Below the pieces are notes generated by a model. The model saw only the letters and a list, made by a program, of their open reading frames with translations. It was not told where the DNA came from and searched no databases. A stretch of 64,000 nucleotides of DNA from Atrina japonica. Taxonomy: Eukaryota; Mollusca; Bivalvia; Pterioida; Pinnidae. How positions within the stretch are numbered: position 1 is the stretch's first letter; each line of letters opens with the position of its first letter. Position numbers and translations under genes: made by a program. Below, in pieces: positions 1 through 19,245 of this stretch. The stretch covers positions 93,501 to 157,500 of the forward strand of contig BROG01000951.1 in NCBI GenBank assembly GCA_030159075.1, written 5' to 3'.

Positions 1-1097
1 TTGTATTTTCTACTGATGGCAATTAAAACATTCGTAATCGTACAGTGAAACTTCGCTCTAAAACCACCTCGCCGAGGTCATTTAATACTGTAAATGGTCA
101 GCGTTCTCAATTCAGAGACCATCTCGCAAATCAGATCACATTCAGTCAGTCGGTTAGGAGGACTGAATTGTGCGGTCCCACTGCATATGGCTGCAAATAT
201 TCATATGTTTTTGTTTTAACACCCAAGACTGCAGTAAGTTTGAGACTAAGATTTTCTATATACGTGTATCATACTTTTCCAGCAAGTGTTGACCTATGTT
301 TGTTTAGTGTTTCACGCCAAATTGTTTTACCTTGTAAAAAGTGAAATTTTTTAGGGAATGTAAACTGTACTAAATGTGTTTAAAACTCAAAACATTTAAT
401 GTGTCAACGGACACGAAACTTTTTTTCTTAAATATTTGTATTTTCTCCATATACACAATAATTTAAAATCCCGAATAATGAAAAACGCACAAGTATCGAG
501 ATATTTATCTTTAATCACCTAAAATGAATAGACTCCGAATGGCTCACTTCGGCAACGATCGGGAAATCACGGAGCGCTTGATTTGTGACGTAGAATCCAT
601 CATGCCCGCGACTACTGGGGTATATCTATATGAAATCGTTATGGTTGACTATGTAGCACTCGGATATAAGAATTAAGTAGTTAATAGAGAGCAACACGTT
701 TTATTCTTTTAAAATGCATTCCAGTCTACTCTGTCTGATAAACAATGCTAGATCTATTGGTAAATGATGTATCTTTATTGACTTTAATTTTAAACAAAAT
801 CGTCCTCATAGTATACGACATAGTCGCTGTACACCATGATTAAGTTAACCACCTAATCATATTAATATATTTTCATACTAAAAAACCCAAATGTTTCCTT
901 ATCTTGTAAACAATGAAAGTTGCATATAACATGCAAATATATATATATATATTTACCAAATAAGGATACATAGACCGACATAAATAATAAAAGTCGACAT
1001 GCTAGACCAGAGAAGTAATTACGTGAATAAATATACAACCAAAACGCAGTTATACAAAAAAGGATTAGTAAACAAAACAAGCTATTATCGGAGATCC
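1..1097. other. no convincing gene
   Basis: AT-rich sequence. A 50-codon open frame at 524-676 lies in a relatively GC-rich patch but matches nothing I recognise and has no splice context. Short TA run near 940-952. Confidence 0.5.
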
Positions 1098-1375
1098 GTA
1101 TTATGACCTAATATAGTAAAATCCGTATAACCTCACGGGTTGAAAACTTTGTGAACCCTTTCAAGACATGCGCGTGTTTTTTAGGTAATAAAGCATAACA
1201 TTAAAAATACACTGACTAGAGTAATCGTTCCTACTTGTCACCATAAATAAGAGAGTATCCAGTGAGGAATAAATCGGTTTTTCCCTGCATCTTGTCATTA
1301 CCGAAATGTGAGTAGAATCATCCGTGTGATAATCAAAAGGTTACTCCACCCCGCCATCATATGCGAATCGGACAA
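1098..1375 (+). repeat. interspersed repeat family A, copy 1
   Basis: Shares with 20.8 kb and 42.7 kb the ordered words TAATAAAGCATAACATTAAA, CACCATAAATAAGAGAGTAT, CCAGTGAGGAATAAA and CTTGTCATTACCGAAA, ending TTACTCCACCCCGCCATC. Not coding. Confidence 0.8.
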
Positions 1376-2039
1376 TAATTATCACCTTTATTGCGAAAGA
1401 GGACGAATGTAAATTAGTTCTAAGAATAACACCAGGTACATGTAAGATTTAAATGATGTGTTTCGGACTCGGACGACAAATCTTTAGTTGTTTCAGCATA
1501 GAACTTTCATATTACGTCTAAGTATTTGGTTCTCTATAAATATAAATATATGGGCATAGTTCGTACATAAATAAATTACCGATACAGAACATAGCTAAAC
1601 ATATCGATGATTTGATATATCAATGGATTAAAATTGAATCCAAGGTAATATCTGACAGAGATATACAACTGTACTGGTTAGTAAGGACACCTGTTCATCA
1701 TTAAATGTACATGTCTTTGAAATTATTCAATCTTGCTATATTTTCTATATATAAAACATAAAATAAAAACAAGAGATGAAAGGGGGGGTTATTATGAGCA
1801 TGAACATCATTCCCATTAAAATAATTGTTTCCGTTTTGGGTATACATGATTAAAATAATAACAGCTTCATAGATTTACGTGTAAGACAGCGTTATAATTC
1901 ATTTGGAACTGAAATACATCAATATCACATCAAATAAACCACAGAATTTTCATATGTATATTAATTTAAAATTAATATGTATTTTTATTGCTGTTGTAAA
2001 ACAAATATTTGGAATACATTAGTTATATTCACTGGATTT
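1376..2039. other. no gene seen
   Basis: AT-rich spacer between repeat families A and B, downstream of the DHRS4-like gene. It may include part of that gene's 3' UTR. Confidence 0.5.
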
Positions 2040-2185
2040 GTGTATCTATCTTGACGAGGATTTGTTCTTCACTTATAATGAGGATTTCCGGCGGATGTGG
2101 CCGGTCAACAGGGGATGATTATTTTTCCATGACACCTGATCCCACATCAGGATTTCCAGAGATCCGCGTTTGTCTAATATTCACT
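2040..2185 (+). repeat. interspersed repeat family B ('ccggtcaacaggggatg'), copy
   Basis: GGATGTGGCCGGTCAACAGG, CACCTGATCCCACATCAGGA and ATCCGCGTTTGTCTAATATT. A common bivalve repeat. It lies downstream of the DHRS4-like stop codon. Confidence 0.8.
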
Positions 2186-2555
2186 TGAATTATATATGTA
2201 TCCTGGACATCCATAACTTATCTTCGTCGATTCATTTAAGCTTGACAGTGCAAAAATGCCCAGTATGCGGATCAATACATTACCACAAGTAAGATTTCGG
2301 ACTACTTCTATTCCTAAACAATGCCGATGATATTTAATTAAATATAATACATACAATATGTTTTTAAAAGCCCCTTTTAATATTCCTTTAACTTTGGACT
2401 AAACTGGAATGAAACATTTTCTGATCGCATTAGCAATGCTGTCACAGAGAATGATTGTCAGTCAGTGTCATCTTGGAGAATCTGGTATGTGTCCAAATGT
2501 GTCTTTTAGGTTGAATGATTTAATGATTGTTTCCGGATACCTTTAGTGGACGCTT

Positions 2556-9358
<6,803 letters not shown>

Positions 9359-9469
9359 TTCAATGTTTACGATAAATAAAATGTATCAATGCAGAAATGC
9401 CATGGGATTTGAATTACTTAAGTAAGTTTTCTATCCGTATTATTGAAGTAAACGATGATTTATATCCGT

Positions 9470-9475
9470 CATGTG
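9470..9475 (-). promoter_or_regulatory. possible TATA box of the DHRS4-like gene
   Basis: TATAAA on the minus strand, about 115 nt before the ATG at 9358, would place initiation near 9440. This is position and consensus only; AT-rich DNA produces such matches by chance. Confidence 0.2.
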
Positions 9476-9617
9476 CTCCTAATCATTTTCCTGACACCAA
9501 GATTTACAATTACTATATGATACAGTGTAAGCTTTGTGAATACACAATATTTATGATGTGATGCGGTGCGGAACAGAGAAAATTCAATATATATCCGCTT
9601 TAATTTTAATGTTTATG

Positions 9618-10261
9618 TACAGGGAGTTTCAAAAACATGTCCTGACGTTACCGTTTAATAGAATATGTAACAAGCTGCATATTAACTAAGGAATATATCT
9701 TATTAAAGAGTGTTTCATAACATTTTTGTTCGTATATAACTTTTAATGCATGCACATTAAATATTATTCAAGCGTGCCACATTCATAACTAGATCTATTA
9801 ACATTTTGGAAATTTACCAGTGAAACGTCATTTTTCATTACAGATTCCAAATGTCCACCATTTTCTTTACCACTAAGTGTAACATTTCCAGGAAGTTTCG
9901 GGTCACATTTCCACGTGTATACAATGGAATCCCTATGATTTTATCCTTATTGTCTGTTTATGTCATCAAGATCATTTGGACATATTGGGTGTTCTCAAAA
10001 CAACATTTAACAACGTCGTAATGAAGTCTCTTCGTCAAGTTCTTGCCATCCATTTTAGTATTAAAACCAAATGATGCGAATTTATGGTGATGTCATCGAT
10101 AACATCATGTAATAAGTTCTAACTTCATAAGTTTTGGGTTTATTTAATAATAAATTTTCAATTAAATTATCTTTCTAATGAACTTTCAATTTTTCATTAT
10201 CATGTGTCTGTGCAAAGTTATAGGCATTTGACGGGGGAAATGATTTTGGAAACACCCTATA
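9618..10261. mobile_element. relict TIR element, about 645 bp
   Basis: Left end TACAGGGAGTTTCAAAAACA; the right end reverse-complements to TATAGGGTGTTTCCAAAATC. These ends resemble Tc1/mariner-type TIRs, with TA at both edges. The interior holds no usable frame. It lies just upstream of the DHRS4-like gene and may be part of its 5' flank. Confidence 0.5.
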
Positions 10262-10485
10262 TATATATTATTAGATATTTACCAAATCTCTCTAGTTCCA
10301 CTGTTTGCTACTAAAGGAAAATATTCCGGATTCTATATCACACCCTCCTGACTTGATATACTTCCCTAACAGGACGGACACATTCCCCCCTGTCCGGTAA
10401 CGCTAACCTGACCGTAAATACCCAACATACATATAAAAAGTTTACTGATATGCACAACTAAAAAAAATATATCACTTTGAGCAAA

Positions 10486-10690
10486 TACTGTATAAAGGGT
10501 TATTTTCGCCCCGTGTTATTTTCGCCCTAATGCAAACGGTGTCGCCCCGTTTTAAATTCGCCCAGACTTTTATTATTAAAAATAGATGAATTTACCATTT
10601 TGAGTTCGCCCAGTTTTGAATTCGCCCACTGACGATGAGGACAAAAGAGGCAAAATTTTAAAAAGGGCGAAAGTTTCCCTGTATGCAGTA
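10486..10690. mobile_element. MITE with 'TTCGCCC' motifs, 205 bp
   Basis: The left end reads TACTGTATAAAGGGTTATTT then TCGCCC. The right end reverse-complements to TACTGCATACAGGGAAACTT then TCGCCC. TIRs are about 26 bp with a few mismatches. Repeated TTCGCCC/GGGCGAA words fill the interior; no coding capacity. Confidence 0.7.
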
Positions 10691-11567
10691 CTTTAACATT
10701 GCAAGCAGTGAACATATGGATTTTGTAATCATCGTTTGAACACACGCTAGTACATCGGAAAATTGCAACATAAGGCTTTGAAGGTGTTCATATCATTTTA
10801 AATATCTACATATGTTAACACATGTTCTTAATTGTATGGCATCCTTAATTCATATTTCGCGGGGATACCAGTCACGAATATCAAGCATAATACTTCTAAA
10901 CAAATTAGAATTTCAGAATTGGTCCAAAACTACTTTTTGTAAATAAATTGTCTAAAACAAGGACATATTTTATAGTTGCACATAATTATCAAATATTGTT
11001 CCTTAGTACTTGGGTATTTTTTTCAGTTGTGGGTGAAAATATGTGATTTTAATGACAAATTATAAAGTTTTCACGAAAACTTCACGAAAACTTGTCAAAA
11101 CTTCCGCAGGTTCGTATTCTTATGGCTCATGTAAAATTCTGATCAGTTGCTTTAATTACCATCATTTCTTAATTCTAAACACTTTGTGACTCTTAATTGT
11201 CTAAATATCCAGTGACCACTCACTAGAAACGTGTGAGAACGTAGGTGCGTCCTTGTATGAAGGACATATAATATAGTCATATCTATTTCATATGGGAAAC
11301 AGGTATTTGTTTGTAGGTTGATTCGCTTTCTTCTTTCCATTGTTCATAATGTGTGAGTTTTTACTTAACATGAGTGACAATATATTAGAATAAAATAAAA
11401 TCGAAAATGACTAGATATTGAATTAATCTGTGTTTGGTTTCTTTAGTTGCCTTGTACTGAAAGAAAGATGATATCAAATTTGCATTTATATCTACAGTAA
11501 AAATATTTGATAGCTGTGTACTTCAGATCAACATTGTTAGTCATGTGCTGACACGATACAAAATTAT

Positions 11568-11568
<1 letters not shown>

Positions 11569-11600
<32 letters not shown>
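11569..11600. repeat. (GT)n microsatellite
   Basis: Short uninterrupted TG run. Confidence 0.95.
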
Positions 11601-11601
<1 letters not shown>

Positions 11602-11800
11602 TGCTTGGATGTAATTTGGATATGTTTACATTTAATAGGATCTACATACTGGATACAACATTATAAATCAATTGATGCGGACTCCGTGGTCCTACACGTA
11701 CTTTTATATATAGTTTCTGAAGCATTTAATTGCTAATTTTGTTGAAGTTTTAGTATTTTCAAAGTTATTATCACCTATTAAATTGATGATTTAACACTTC

Positions 11801-11930
<130 letters not shown>

Positions 11931-12746
11931 GTATCATATCTTCAACAATATATTCAAAATTCCTATATTTTTGTGATTAATCCTTGAGAGACCCAGTTTG
12001 GTATTAGTAATATGTTTTGGCAAAACTTTGCTAATGACGCTTTAAATATGTCCTTTGATAGAGTTGTTATGAAATTCGATTTTCCGTAGTACTAGTCCCT
12101 TGATGTTTCTCGCAACAGAAAAGATATCGTTAATTGCATTGTTATATAACCATTTTCAAGGTGACGCAAGGGGGTATAAGATATGTTTTCTGACACACTT
12201 TGGAACTACCTTTTTTGTTTATTTGTTTTTCATAATGTACACCACACGTAACAACTGTCCAGTTATATGATAGCGGCATGAAAATGGTGGTAGAGGAGAT
12301 AACCCGGCTACGGGATCCATGGCAAGTTCACTGGCCTTTCACAAGAAAAATTCTTAACTTTCGTACAAAAATCAACATTTGGATTACACAAAATTCTGTA
12401 CTACCTGATATTCAATACGGCATTTTAAGAAATACATTGTAACATCAAATTGGTTTTATAAGGTCCAACCAAAAGGTTATCAAAAGTAATAGTATAGATG
12501 TATATATTTCGATGTCTTGTAAAATTACAACTTTCATAAAAACTAATTCTGTTTCACTTACACTAACGATTAGATTAATTACTGAAATATGAATTAGACA
12601 TGCTACAATAATCACGCATCTATTATGGACTTGGTTAACAATCACGCATTCGTCTTTTGAACATAAATGAAAAAGTATACAATTGCGATGAACCTAACAA
12701 TGAAGAGACAATGTAGTGCTTTAACAGTAAATATACGATGGCGACA

Positions 12747-12965
12747 GAACCGTCCTGGCTCAGTCGGTAGAGCGCTCGACTCTTGATCGTGAGGTCGTGA
12801 GTTCGAGTTCAGCCGGCGACAGGTTAGTTTCCTGTCCTCCGGATGGGACAGTAAAACCCGAGGTCCCGTGTCACAGTAAGCCCTTCACCGGCATTTTGTG
12901 ACGTCTCCATATCAGTGAAAGATTCTTAAGTGGGATGTTAAACAACAATAAACAAACAAACAGAC
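12747..12965 (+). mobile_element. tRNA-derived SINE (family 1), short version, with TSD
   Basis: The tRNA-like head has A box TGGCTCAGTCGGTAGAGCGC and a GAGTTCGAGTTC B-box. The body includes GTCCCGTGTCACAGTA and CCCTTCACCGGCAT, then the tail GTTAAACAACAATAAACAAA. Target duplications are ATACGATGGCGACA (12733-12746) and ATACGATAGCGACA (12966-12979), one mismatch. About 70 bp of the body present in other copies is missing. Confidence 0.9.
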
Positions 12966-14632
12966 ATACGATAGCGACATAAAGTATACACGTCTTTTAG
13001 TTAAATTGATAGTTACAATAATACTGTTGTCAATACTCGGGCACAAACATTTGAAGTTCAGATACCAGGATGCTCGAGCATTGAGTGATACGAGTTGCTT
13101 TGTTTGTTGCAGGAATTCAGAGAACCATGAAGTGCACACTTAGTATAAACACTTTGTTTGTTAATTGTACTTTTGTTCCTCATCACCAAGTCAAAAACTC
13201 ATTATAATTTGAATTAATAATTAATTAATTAATTAATTCAAACAATTAATTAATTAATTAATTAATGTATGTATGTATGTATGTATGTATGTATGTATGT
13301 ATGTATGTATGTATGTATGTATGTATGTATGTTTTCTTTACTAATATTTAAATATGGCATTTAAAGATATGAATCACATCTCAGTCTGAATCAATTGGAT
13401 TCGTTTTTTAACCGATATTATGTAGTCGAACGACACATTACTTCTACCTCCCTGGATGTGTTTCCTACCTCAGCGTGATGGAAAAATATACATGTATATC
13501 CGCGAGTGTCAGCGGTAAATTATAGTACATGCACAACGACAACTCCACAGTATTAAAGATAATATTTGTCGCTTTAATGATATCAATAACTTGTTTTTTC
13601 ACTTTTGTTTTTGTTGTAATTTATTTTCCCTAGCATCATCATACCTGGTGCAGATATACATGCTAGGTAGTTGGAGTGATTTGTCAATTAAAATATCTTG
13701 ATGAAATGCCAAGTAGTGGACTATAAATTCGTCGAATTTTCCTTGTCCATGTAAATACCATCAGAACAACGTTTAGGTTCAATGTTCGATAAGACGGTGT
13801 AGTCTTATAACGATGTATTAGACTAAATTTAGACTTTTCCTTTCCATTATTGAGAATTTGGATAATTATAATATGCAATCCTCTGACAGTTGCAGGCTAA
13901 GAACAGTTACTCCACTTTTTTACAACTCCAGCATTTATTTTTTATTGCAAAAATGGCATGTTATGATGTAGAATGGAAAAAATAGAACTACGTGACGACG
14001 ACTTTCTCTTTCTTTCTTTCGCTGTGTTATTTTAAACTACTTGAAAGCAACTGCTTTCGTGTGCACGCTTGTTTAGAGATTAAGCATCCAGAGACGAATA
14101 TAATATGATGAGATGCTGTCGTGTAAAATATTTGTCATATATATTTGTAAGAATTCATAGTATACCTTACAAACACGATACCAAGTTAAAGCTTTGCAAA
14201 AAAGGCCAAATCAAATTTTTCAGACGATTGTATCAATAAGAAACCATCACTTTAACTCGAATTTATAATAGATGTAGAATTATTACACAAGCCCACAAAA
14301 TAACTGCAATGTATTCCTAAATTCTTGTAAGCGTATTCACTGTAAAAAGATACCATCTTAGCTTTTGGGGAGTTAAGAATTTACACTGGTATCATCTGTT
14401 CGAAACATTAGTTTTGTCTCTATTTAGATTTTGTACACCCATGATTTGGATTTGCATTTATGCTGCACGTTCGACTATTTTTGCTTTTTAAAGTTTTTTT
14501 TCTGAAAGTGTAATGGGTACATGGCAAGAGGAAAACTGTGACAAGGAATTAAAATTTACTTTGACATTGTCCCTACATGTATGTCAATTTAACTAGATTT
14601 AAATCTGAATGACTTTGATAATGTGTTGAACC
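12966..14632. other. intergenic, no gene seen
   Basis: Contains the ATTA/GTAT microsatellite and otherwise AT-rich sequence. The P450 promoter would lie at its right end; no clear TATA or other site stands out. Confidence 0.5.
13217..13332. repeat. compound (ATTA)n-(GTAT)n microsatellite
   Basis: AATT/ATTA units to 13265, then 16 or so GTAT units. Confidence 0.97.
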
Positions 14633-15000
14633 ATGGATGCAATATCAGCGATACTTACTTTGGTTATATCCAGCATCTTTTTATATATTGCCGTTTCTAA
14701 AAGGACTGAGCGCTGTAATTTACCAGGTCCTCCCGGGAAACCAATAGTCGGAAATACATTTGATATCAATCTTAAGAAACCTCACCTCACCCACTTTTTC
14801 AATGGGGTAAAAAATATGGGGATATTTTTCGAATCAAACTTTTCGGTAGAACATTCGTGATCGTCAATTCGTCAAAATTACTTCGAGAACTGTTTACTAA
14901 AGAGCCAAATGCAACACTGACTTCTGCTCGCCCAGGGTCTTTCACCGGCAAGTATTTGTTCTATGGAACCGACGTGATTTTTACATCTCTCTGCAAAGAA
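14633..15000 (+). pseudogene. cytochrome P450 N-terminal exon with frameshift
   Basis: ATG at 14633. Residues 4-20 form a hydrophobic anchor (ISAILTLVISSIFLYIAV), followed by basic residues and the PGPPG hinge. After HLTHF the coding frame moves by one base, then continues as QWGKKYGDIFRIKLFGRTF and NSSKLLRELFTKEPNATL up to GTDVIFTS. Similarity to P450s fades at about 15000 (after LCKEQ), and no convincing donor is visible there. Confidence 0.75.
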
Positions 15001-15139
15001 CAAATAATAGTAGACCACCACCAAATTCAAATGAGATTAGGAATAGATACTAGTCATAATTGATGTAGACGACTATCCAACAACTTTGTATGTTTTACCA
15101 ACTGTGACAAGGTTTTATTCCTCACTCATTTCATTTGAA

Positions 15140-15260
15140 TTTGACAGTTGATTCCAAGAGGGTGTGACCGGTCAACAGAGGATGCTTACCCCTCCATGGC
15201 ACATGATCCCACCTCAGAATTTTCATAGGTCCACGTTTATCAAATATTCAATGTTCACCA
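15140..15260 (+). repeat. interspersed repeat family B, copy in the P450 locus
   Basis: GGGTGTGACCGGTCAACAGA, CACATGATCCCACCTCAGAA and TCCACGTTTATCAAATATTC. It occupies the place where the missing P450 C-helix part would be expected. Confidence 0.8.
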
Positions 15261-15391
15261 ACTTTGTATATTGTCTTTTAAACTTCCTGAAGGATAAAAC
15301 TATTATATCTGTGATTTGTATATTCTTAAATTAACTCTAAAGAATTTTGATAAGGAATTTATGTAACGTGACTTTCCCCCCATTTTTACAG

Positions 15392-15601
15392 CTTGTTGGG
15401 AAACATCGTGAACGAGGGTGTGATTTCCATAGGCATATCTTTGAAATCAACAAAGTGATCGGCAGTGTTGTAAACGTTGGATATGACACGCTGTACTCTA
15501 ATTTTCCATTTCTAAGATTTCTACCTTTGCCTATTTCCGAACAATACAGGAGATTCAACTCAATTCGTAAAGGACTTTTGAAGTTTCTCGACAATCAAGC
15601 G
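15392..15601 (+). pseudogene. cytochrome P450 central exon
   Basis: 210 nt, exactly 70 codons, between acceptor TTTTTACAG and donor GTAAAT, and fully open. It encodes FEINKVIGSVVNVGYDTLYS, NFPFLRFLPLPISEQYRRF and then LLKFLDNQA. This is the typical 'SNFPxLRFLP' region of CYP1/2/17-like enzymes. The exon itself is intact. Confidence 0.85.
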
Positions 15602-15630
15602 GTAAATATAATTATATCTCAAATTTCATT

Positions 15631-17824
15631 AGTATCTTAAGAGTAATTCTATGTAAAGACCAAAGAATTATTTAAGTGCTGAGAAATGGTATGTCACAGA
15701 ATACGCTCATATTTACTATATATGTTTATTATAGAATACTAAAACATAATATTGATTTTAAAATTGAAAAAAAAATATATATTGTTGCCATGGCAACAAA
15801 GAGTTGTTTTTCACAAGATTTGTCCTCTTACCCATATAGAAAAAGGCATTTTTGCATAGTTTCAACATTTGTTTTTATTTAACATACAAGATAAATCAAT
15901 AATGTAAATATTTTATTTGAATCATCTTTGATTGGACATTCAAAACAATAAAAGCCAAAATGATAATCAGTACCTAACAACTTAAAGATAGGGCGTTTCT
16001 GCAGTTATCGAATTAGAAGAAATTTATGATTTTTTGATTTTTCAAGACTTTACCACCCAAAAAATGCAGCATAGAAATTTTAAGATACTTTGGCCTAAAG
16101 TTTGATAGTCTTATAGAACAATATATTATAAAATCACAGCGGGTATTTTTTTCGTTTCTTAGCAACGGTTACTCAAAGTTTGGCTATTTTAAGAATTTTC
16201 AACGTATATAGTTCAACTAAATTTCTCCTATCATATCAAATCTTCATAATATTTTTAAAATCTTACTTTCAAATATAGTAAATAACAACTGCCGAGATCA
16301 AATAATATATATAATTTCATTATATACTGTACTACTAATTTTAGTGCGCTTTCATCAGCCAAAATTTAGGAAATCTAAAACGAACCAAAATTTGAGTAAC
16401 TTTTTACTGAAAATAATTCAGAATGGTGTCCTTAATTATTTTTGAAAAGATTACTTAAATAGAATTAGAATTGGATGAGAAATCAACGATTACTTATTTC
16501 GAATCCGCCGCTAATCAAATCCGAAAACACTATACTATCAGGAATCCGACATTAGCATCCTTTTCGATCCTACTCTGTAATATTTCTAAGCGATTACAAA
16601 TTATGATGGCTAACGAAAAATACGTGATTTTAGTGTCATTTAATGGTATATTTAGAAGGATATCATCATATACGATTGTGATACATACTTTACTTAAAGT
16701 TTAAGTATAACAAATTAACTTAAATCGATCCAATACCTCGACTCCGCCGTCGATTCAGACTACTAATTTTAGTGTGCCAACGTAAGACAATGTCACGTAA
16801 ATCGAGTCCAAAAATAATTTTGTATAATTTTCTGTGAATGATGTAAAATACCGCAATAAAGATATCCTACAAATATTGTGTTCTTTGAATAAGTATTGGG
16901 GAAGAAATCGACAATTATTTGTTCGAATCCGCCGATTCTCGAATCCGACTCCGCCTCCGACTACTACTTTTAGTGACCGCCTTTATCAACGTGAGTTAGA
17001 CGCTCTAGTTTATTACAGACGTCTCGTGGTTATTTTAAGCGCATAATTGACCACGATTTCGGCTGTATTGACAGTGTGGAAACGGAAAACATTCAAATTC
17101 CGGTTTGAGAAAACGGGTAACGATAAATTTGGACGTAAACACTCCCAAAACCTAAAATTTGGTCGTATTTACAAGTGATTTGGTTGCATTATGGATCTAT
17201 TTTTATTGCAAGTACGATTTCTTGTATCCACATTTAGTACCGAGTTCATTTACTATTTTTCTTAAAGAGTCCTAATTGGCACGGATAACAAATTACGTTG
17301 ATGTTGTCCAAGGAATTATTAATTAGTGACAAAAATACCCACTGAGATATTTTGCTGTTCTTTTCTACTAATGTTACTAAAGTCACTAGAGAAAAATGAG
17401 CGATTTCCTATGCTGCGTTTTTACAGAGGCCTGATTTAAATTTGCACGGAATTTCCCTATATTAACCTAAAAAACCAACTTTCAACATGCCTTTTTTAAA
17501 CACGGAGGCAATACGATCCCCGATATTTTCTAGCTTGTTATATAAACATATTAAGATCAACAATTAATACAAAGAACTGCCGTCAAAACCGACATAAATA
17601 TCACATTTCATGAAATTTAAGTAATATGACTATTTCAATTAGGTTACCATATTCTATATAGATAAAAGACCGTTGCTATGGTAACGAGGGAGTTTTATTG
17701 GGAAAAAATTGCAAGGTTTTGTTAGTCTCATGCAAGTCTCATTTTGTGACTAGCTGCTTTCAAAATTTGCGATATACCATTTCTGACCAATTTTGGTCTT
17801 TATATAGAATTACTCTTAAATACT
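15631..17824. mobile_element. 2.2-kb non-autonomous TIR element in a P450 intron
   Basis: The left end (15631-15694) and right end (17771-17824) are inverted copies: AGTATCTTAAGAGTAATTCT on the left, and the reverse complement of the right end reads AGTATTTAAGAGTAATTCTA. Similarity continues through TAAAGACCAAA and AGAAATGGTAT. A TA at each edge fits a TA target duplication. No transposase frame lies inside. It carries X-box-like palindromes at 15784-15797 and 17671-17686. Confidence 0.75.
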
Positions 17825-18009
17825 TGAATTGTTGAGTCATTCTACTGTATCTTTTTTAGACTAAAATAATGTTTAAAAACGGCAAAACGTAAACGGTTTT
17901 TTATATAAGACCTGTGAATGATGGAATCAATTGGCAATATAACAGCGTTCAACTTGCAAATGAATGGTCCTGAATTTGACCTTCAATGCCATGTCATACC
18001 ACAGAGTTT

Positions 18010-18125
18010 TAAATTTAGTGACTTGTCTTTCCAGGTGCAGTGTAACCTGAGTATCTTCTCCGCCATCAAAAAAACTGGATGCCACCATATAACTAGAGAG
18101 TTGTAGTTATCTGCGTGAAAGAACA
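18010..18125 (+). mobile_element. SINE family 2 fragment in the P450 intron
   Basis: 3' body only: GTGCAGTGTAACCTGAGTAT, CTCCGCCATCAA and GCCACCATATAACTAGAGAG. Lies between the TIR element and the exon at 18267. Confidence 0.7.
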
Positions 18126-18266
18126 AACAAAGGAAGACCAGGCGGTTTATGTGTGTGTTGTTTTTTTTGTTTTGTTTTGTTTTTTTGTTTTTTGGGTTTT
18201 TTTTTACAATTATGAAACGCCTAACATAGGAACATGCAGACATTAAAATATTATATTTGATTGTAG

Positions 18267-18387
18267 GAAAACAGCAATGTGGGGATATACCCTTCAATGA
18301 AACAAATAGTACAAGAGGCAGGCGATGATAAGAAATGGCTCACAGATCAAGTCAAAGAATCATTAATTTTTGATATTTTGATTGCAT
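18267..18387 (+). pseudogene. cytochrome P450 I-helix-proximal exon
   Basis: 121 nt between acceptor GATTGTAG and donor GTACGT. It encodes NVGIYPSMKQIVQEAGDDKK, then WLTDQVKESLIFDILIA, the 'LTDxxIxxxxxDxxxA' lead-in to the I-helix. Phase 0 entry matches the exon ending at 15601; exit is phase 1. The following AGxxT exon was not found. Confidence 0.8.
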
Positions 18388-18844
18388 GTACGTAAATGAA
18401 TTTTTTCTATCTCAATCATATACATCCATACATAAGTTCTAACAGTTTATAAAAAGCTTACACAGCCCTATATTATTTGGTATCGTAAAACATGGATAAT
18501 TTACAAAATGTGTATCACGAAAATGTAGTCTGTCATTATCATTCTTGATATAAAGTCAACACTTAATGGAATCAGCTTCGTAATTATTTCGTGCAAGGTA
18601 ACAGTCAACGAGTGACACATGTGTATATATGTGGGTCTGTCTGTGTGTGTGTGTGTGTGTGTGTTGAAATATGTCGTCTCCATGAACGATTGGTAAGTTA
18701 TTTTGTTTATCAGATAAAATGTACAGTCTCTGCTCTCCAAAGGAAACAAACAGTTAGCATTTCGGTTCAATTTTACTTACAGGTATATCGACGATGCTCT
18801 ATCCATAAATAATTCAGAATTTCAGAATTACCTCGACTAGTGAG

Positions 18845-19245
18845 ATGACAGAGAGCAACAGATCTGCTTCTTACCTAGATTTACTCGATTGTCGATTTCG
18901 ATTGGAAAGAACGGTCAACTTCACACATCCCTCTGTGACAAACGAGACGATTTCAATATTCCATATCACAAACTTCCCGTTTCTAAGTGGTAATAATCCA
19001 TCTTCTCCTGCCTATGGCGTTTTCATTTCACAACTTATACGTTATGCCAGGGCATGCTCTTCTTATGAATCCAAATTTTTTATTCTGAGAGCTAAACGAC
19101 TAGCCATTATACAAAACTACTTACACAAGGTTGCGTGTGTTGAACGCTTGGAGTCGTCGTTTTAAGAAGTTTTATGGACGATACGGGGACATCTTGTTGA
19201 AACATTATGAAGGTTCCCCAATTTTCTCAGATATATTAGATAGTA
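18845..19245 (+). pseudogene. retroelement reverse-transcriptase ORF, C-terminal fragment
   Basis: The translation contains FHITNFPFLSGNNPSSPAYG, VFISQLIRYARACSSY and then, after a frameshift near 19130, KFYGRYGDILLKHYEGS and FSDILD. I know this arrangement (FPFLxGNxPxSPAYGVYISQLIRYARAC ... KFYGRYxDL) from the C-terminal part of RT-bearing repeat proteins common in bivalve and amphioxus genomes. The catalytic RT core is missing. The exact retroelement clade is not assignable here. It lies about 450 bp beyond the last P450 exon and may mark the event that cut the gene. Confidence 0.7.

Larger units (their letters stand above)
14633..18387 (+). pseudogene. cytochrome P450, partial and frameshifted
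   Basis: Three exon-like blocks match microsomal cytochrome P450s of the CYP1/CYP2/CYP17-like type. The first block (14633-about 15000) has a membrane anchor, the proline hinge LPGPPGKPIVGN, FGRTFVIVNSSKLLRELF and then TSARPGSF. The second (15392-15601) and third (18267-18387) cover the central F-G region and the start of the I-helix. One T appears to be missing in the T-run at 14795-14799, because the frame shifts there. The C-helix WxxxR part is absent between blocks 1 and 2. No exon with ExxR, PERF or the heme Cys loop was found before a retroelement fragment at 18.8 kb. Most likely a dead or truncated copy; an assembly error or a distant 3' half is the alternative. Confidence 0.75.

Noticed and set aside
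12754..12820. Possible tRNA gene
   Set aside because: A and B boxes are present but the acceptor stem does not close, and the sequence runs straight into a SINE body with target duplications.
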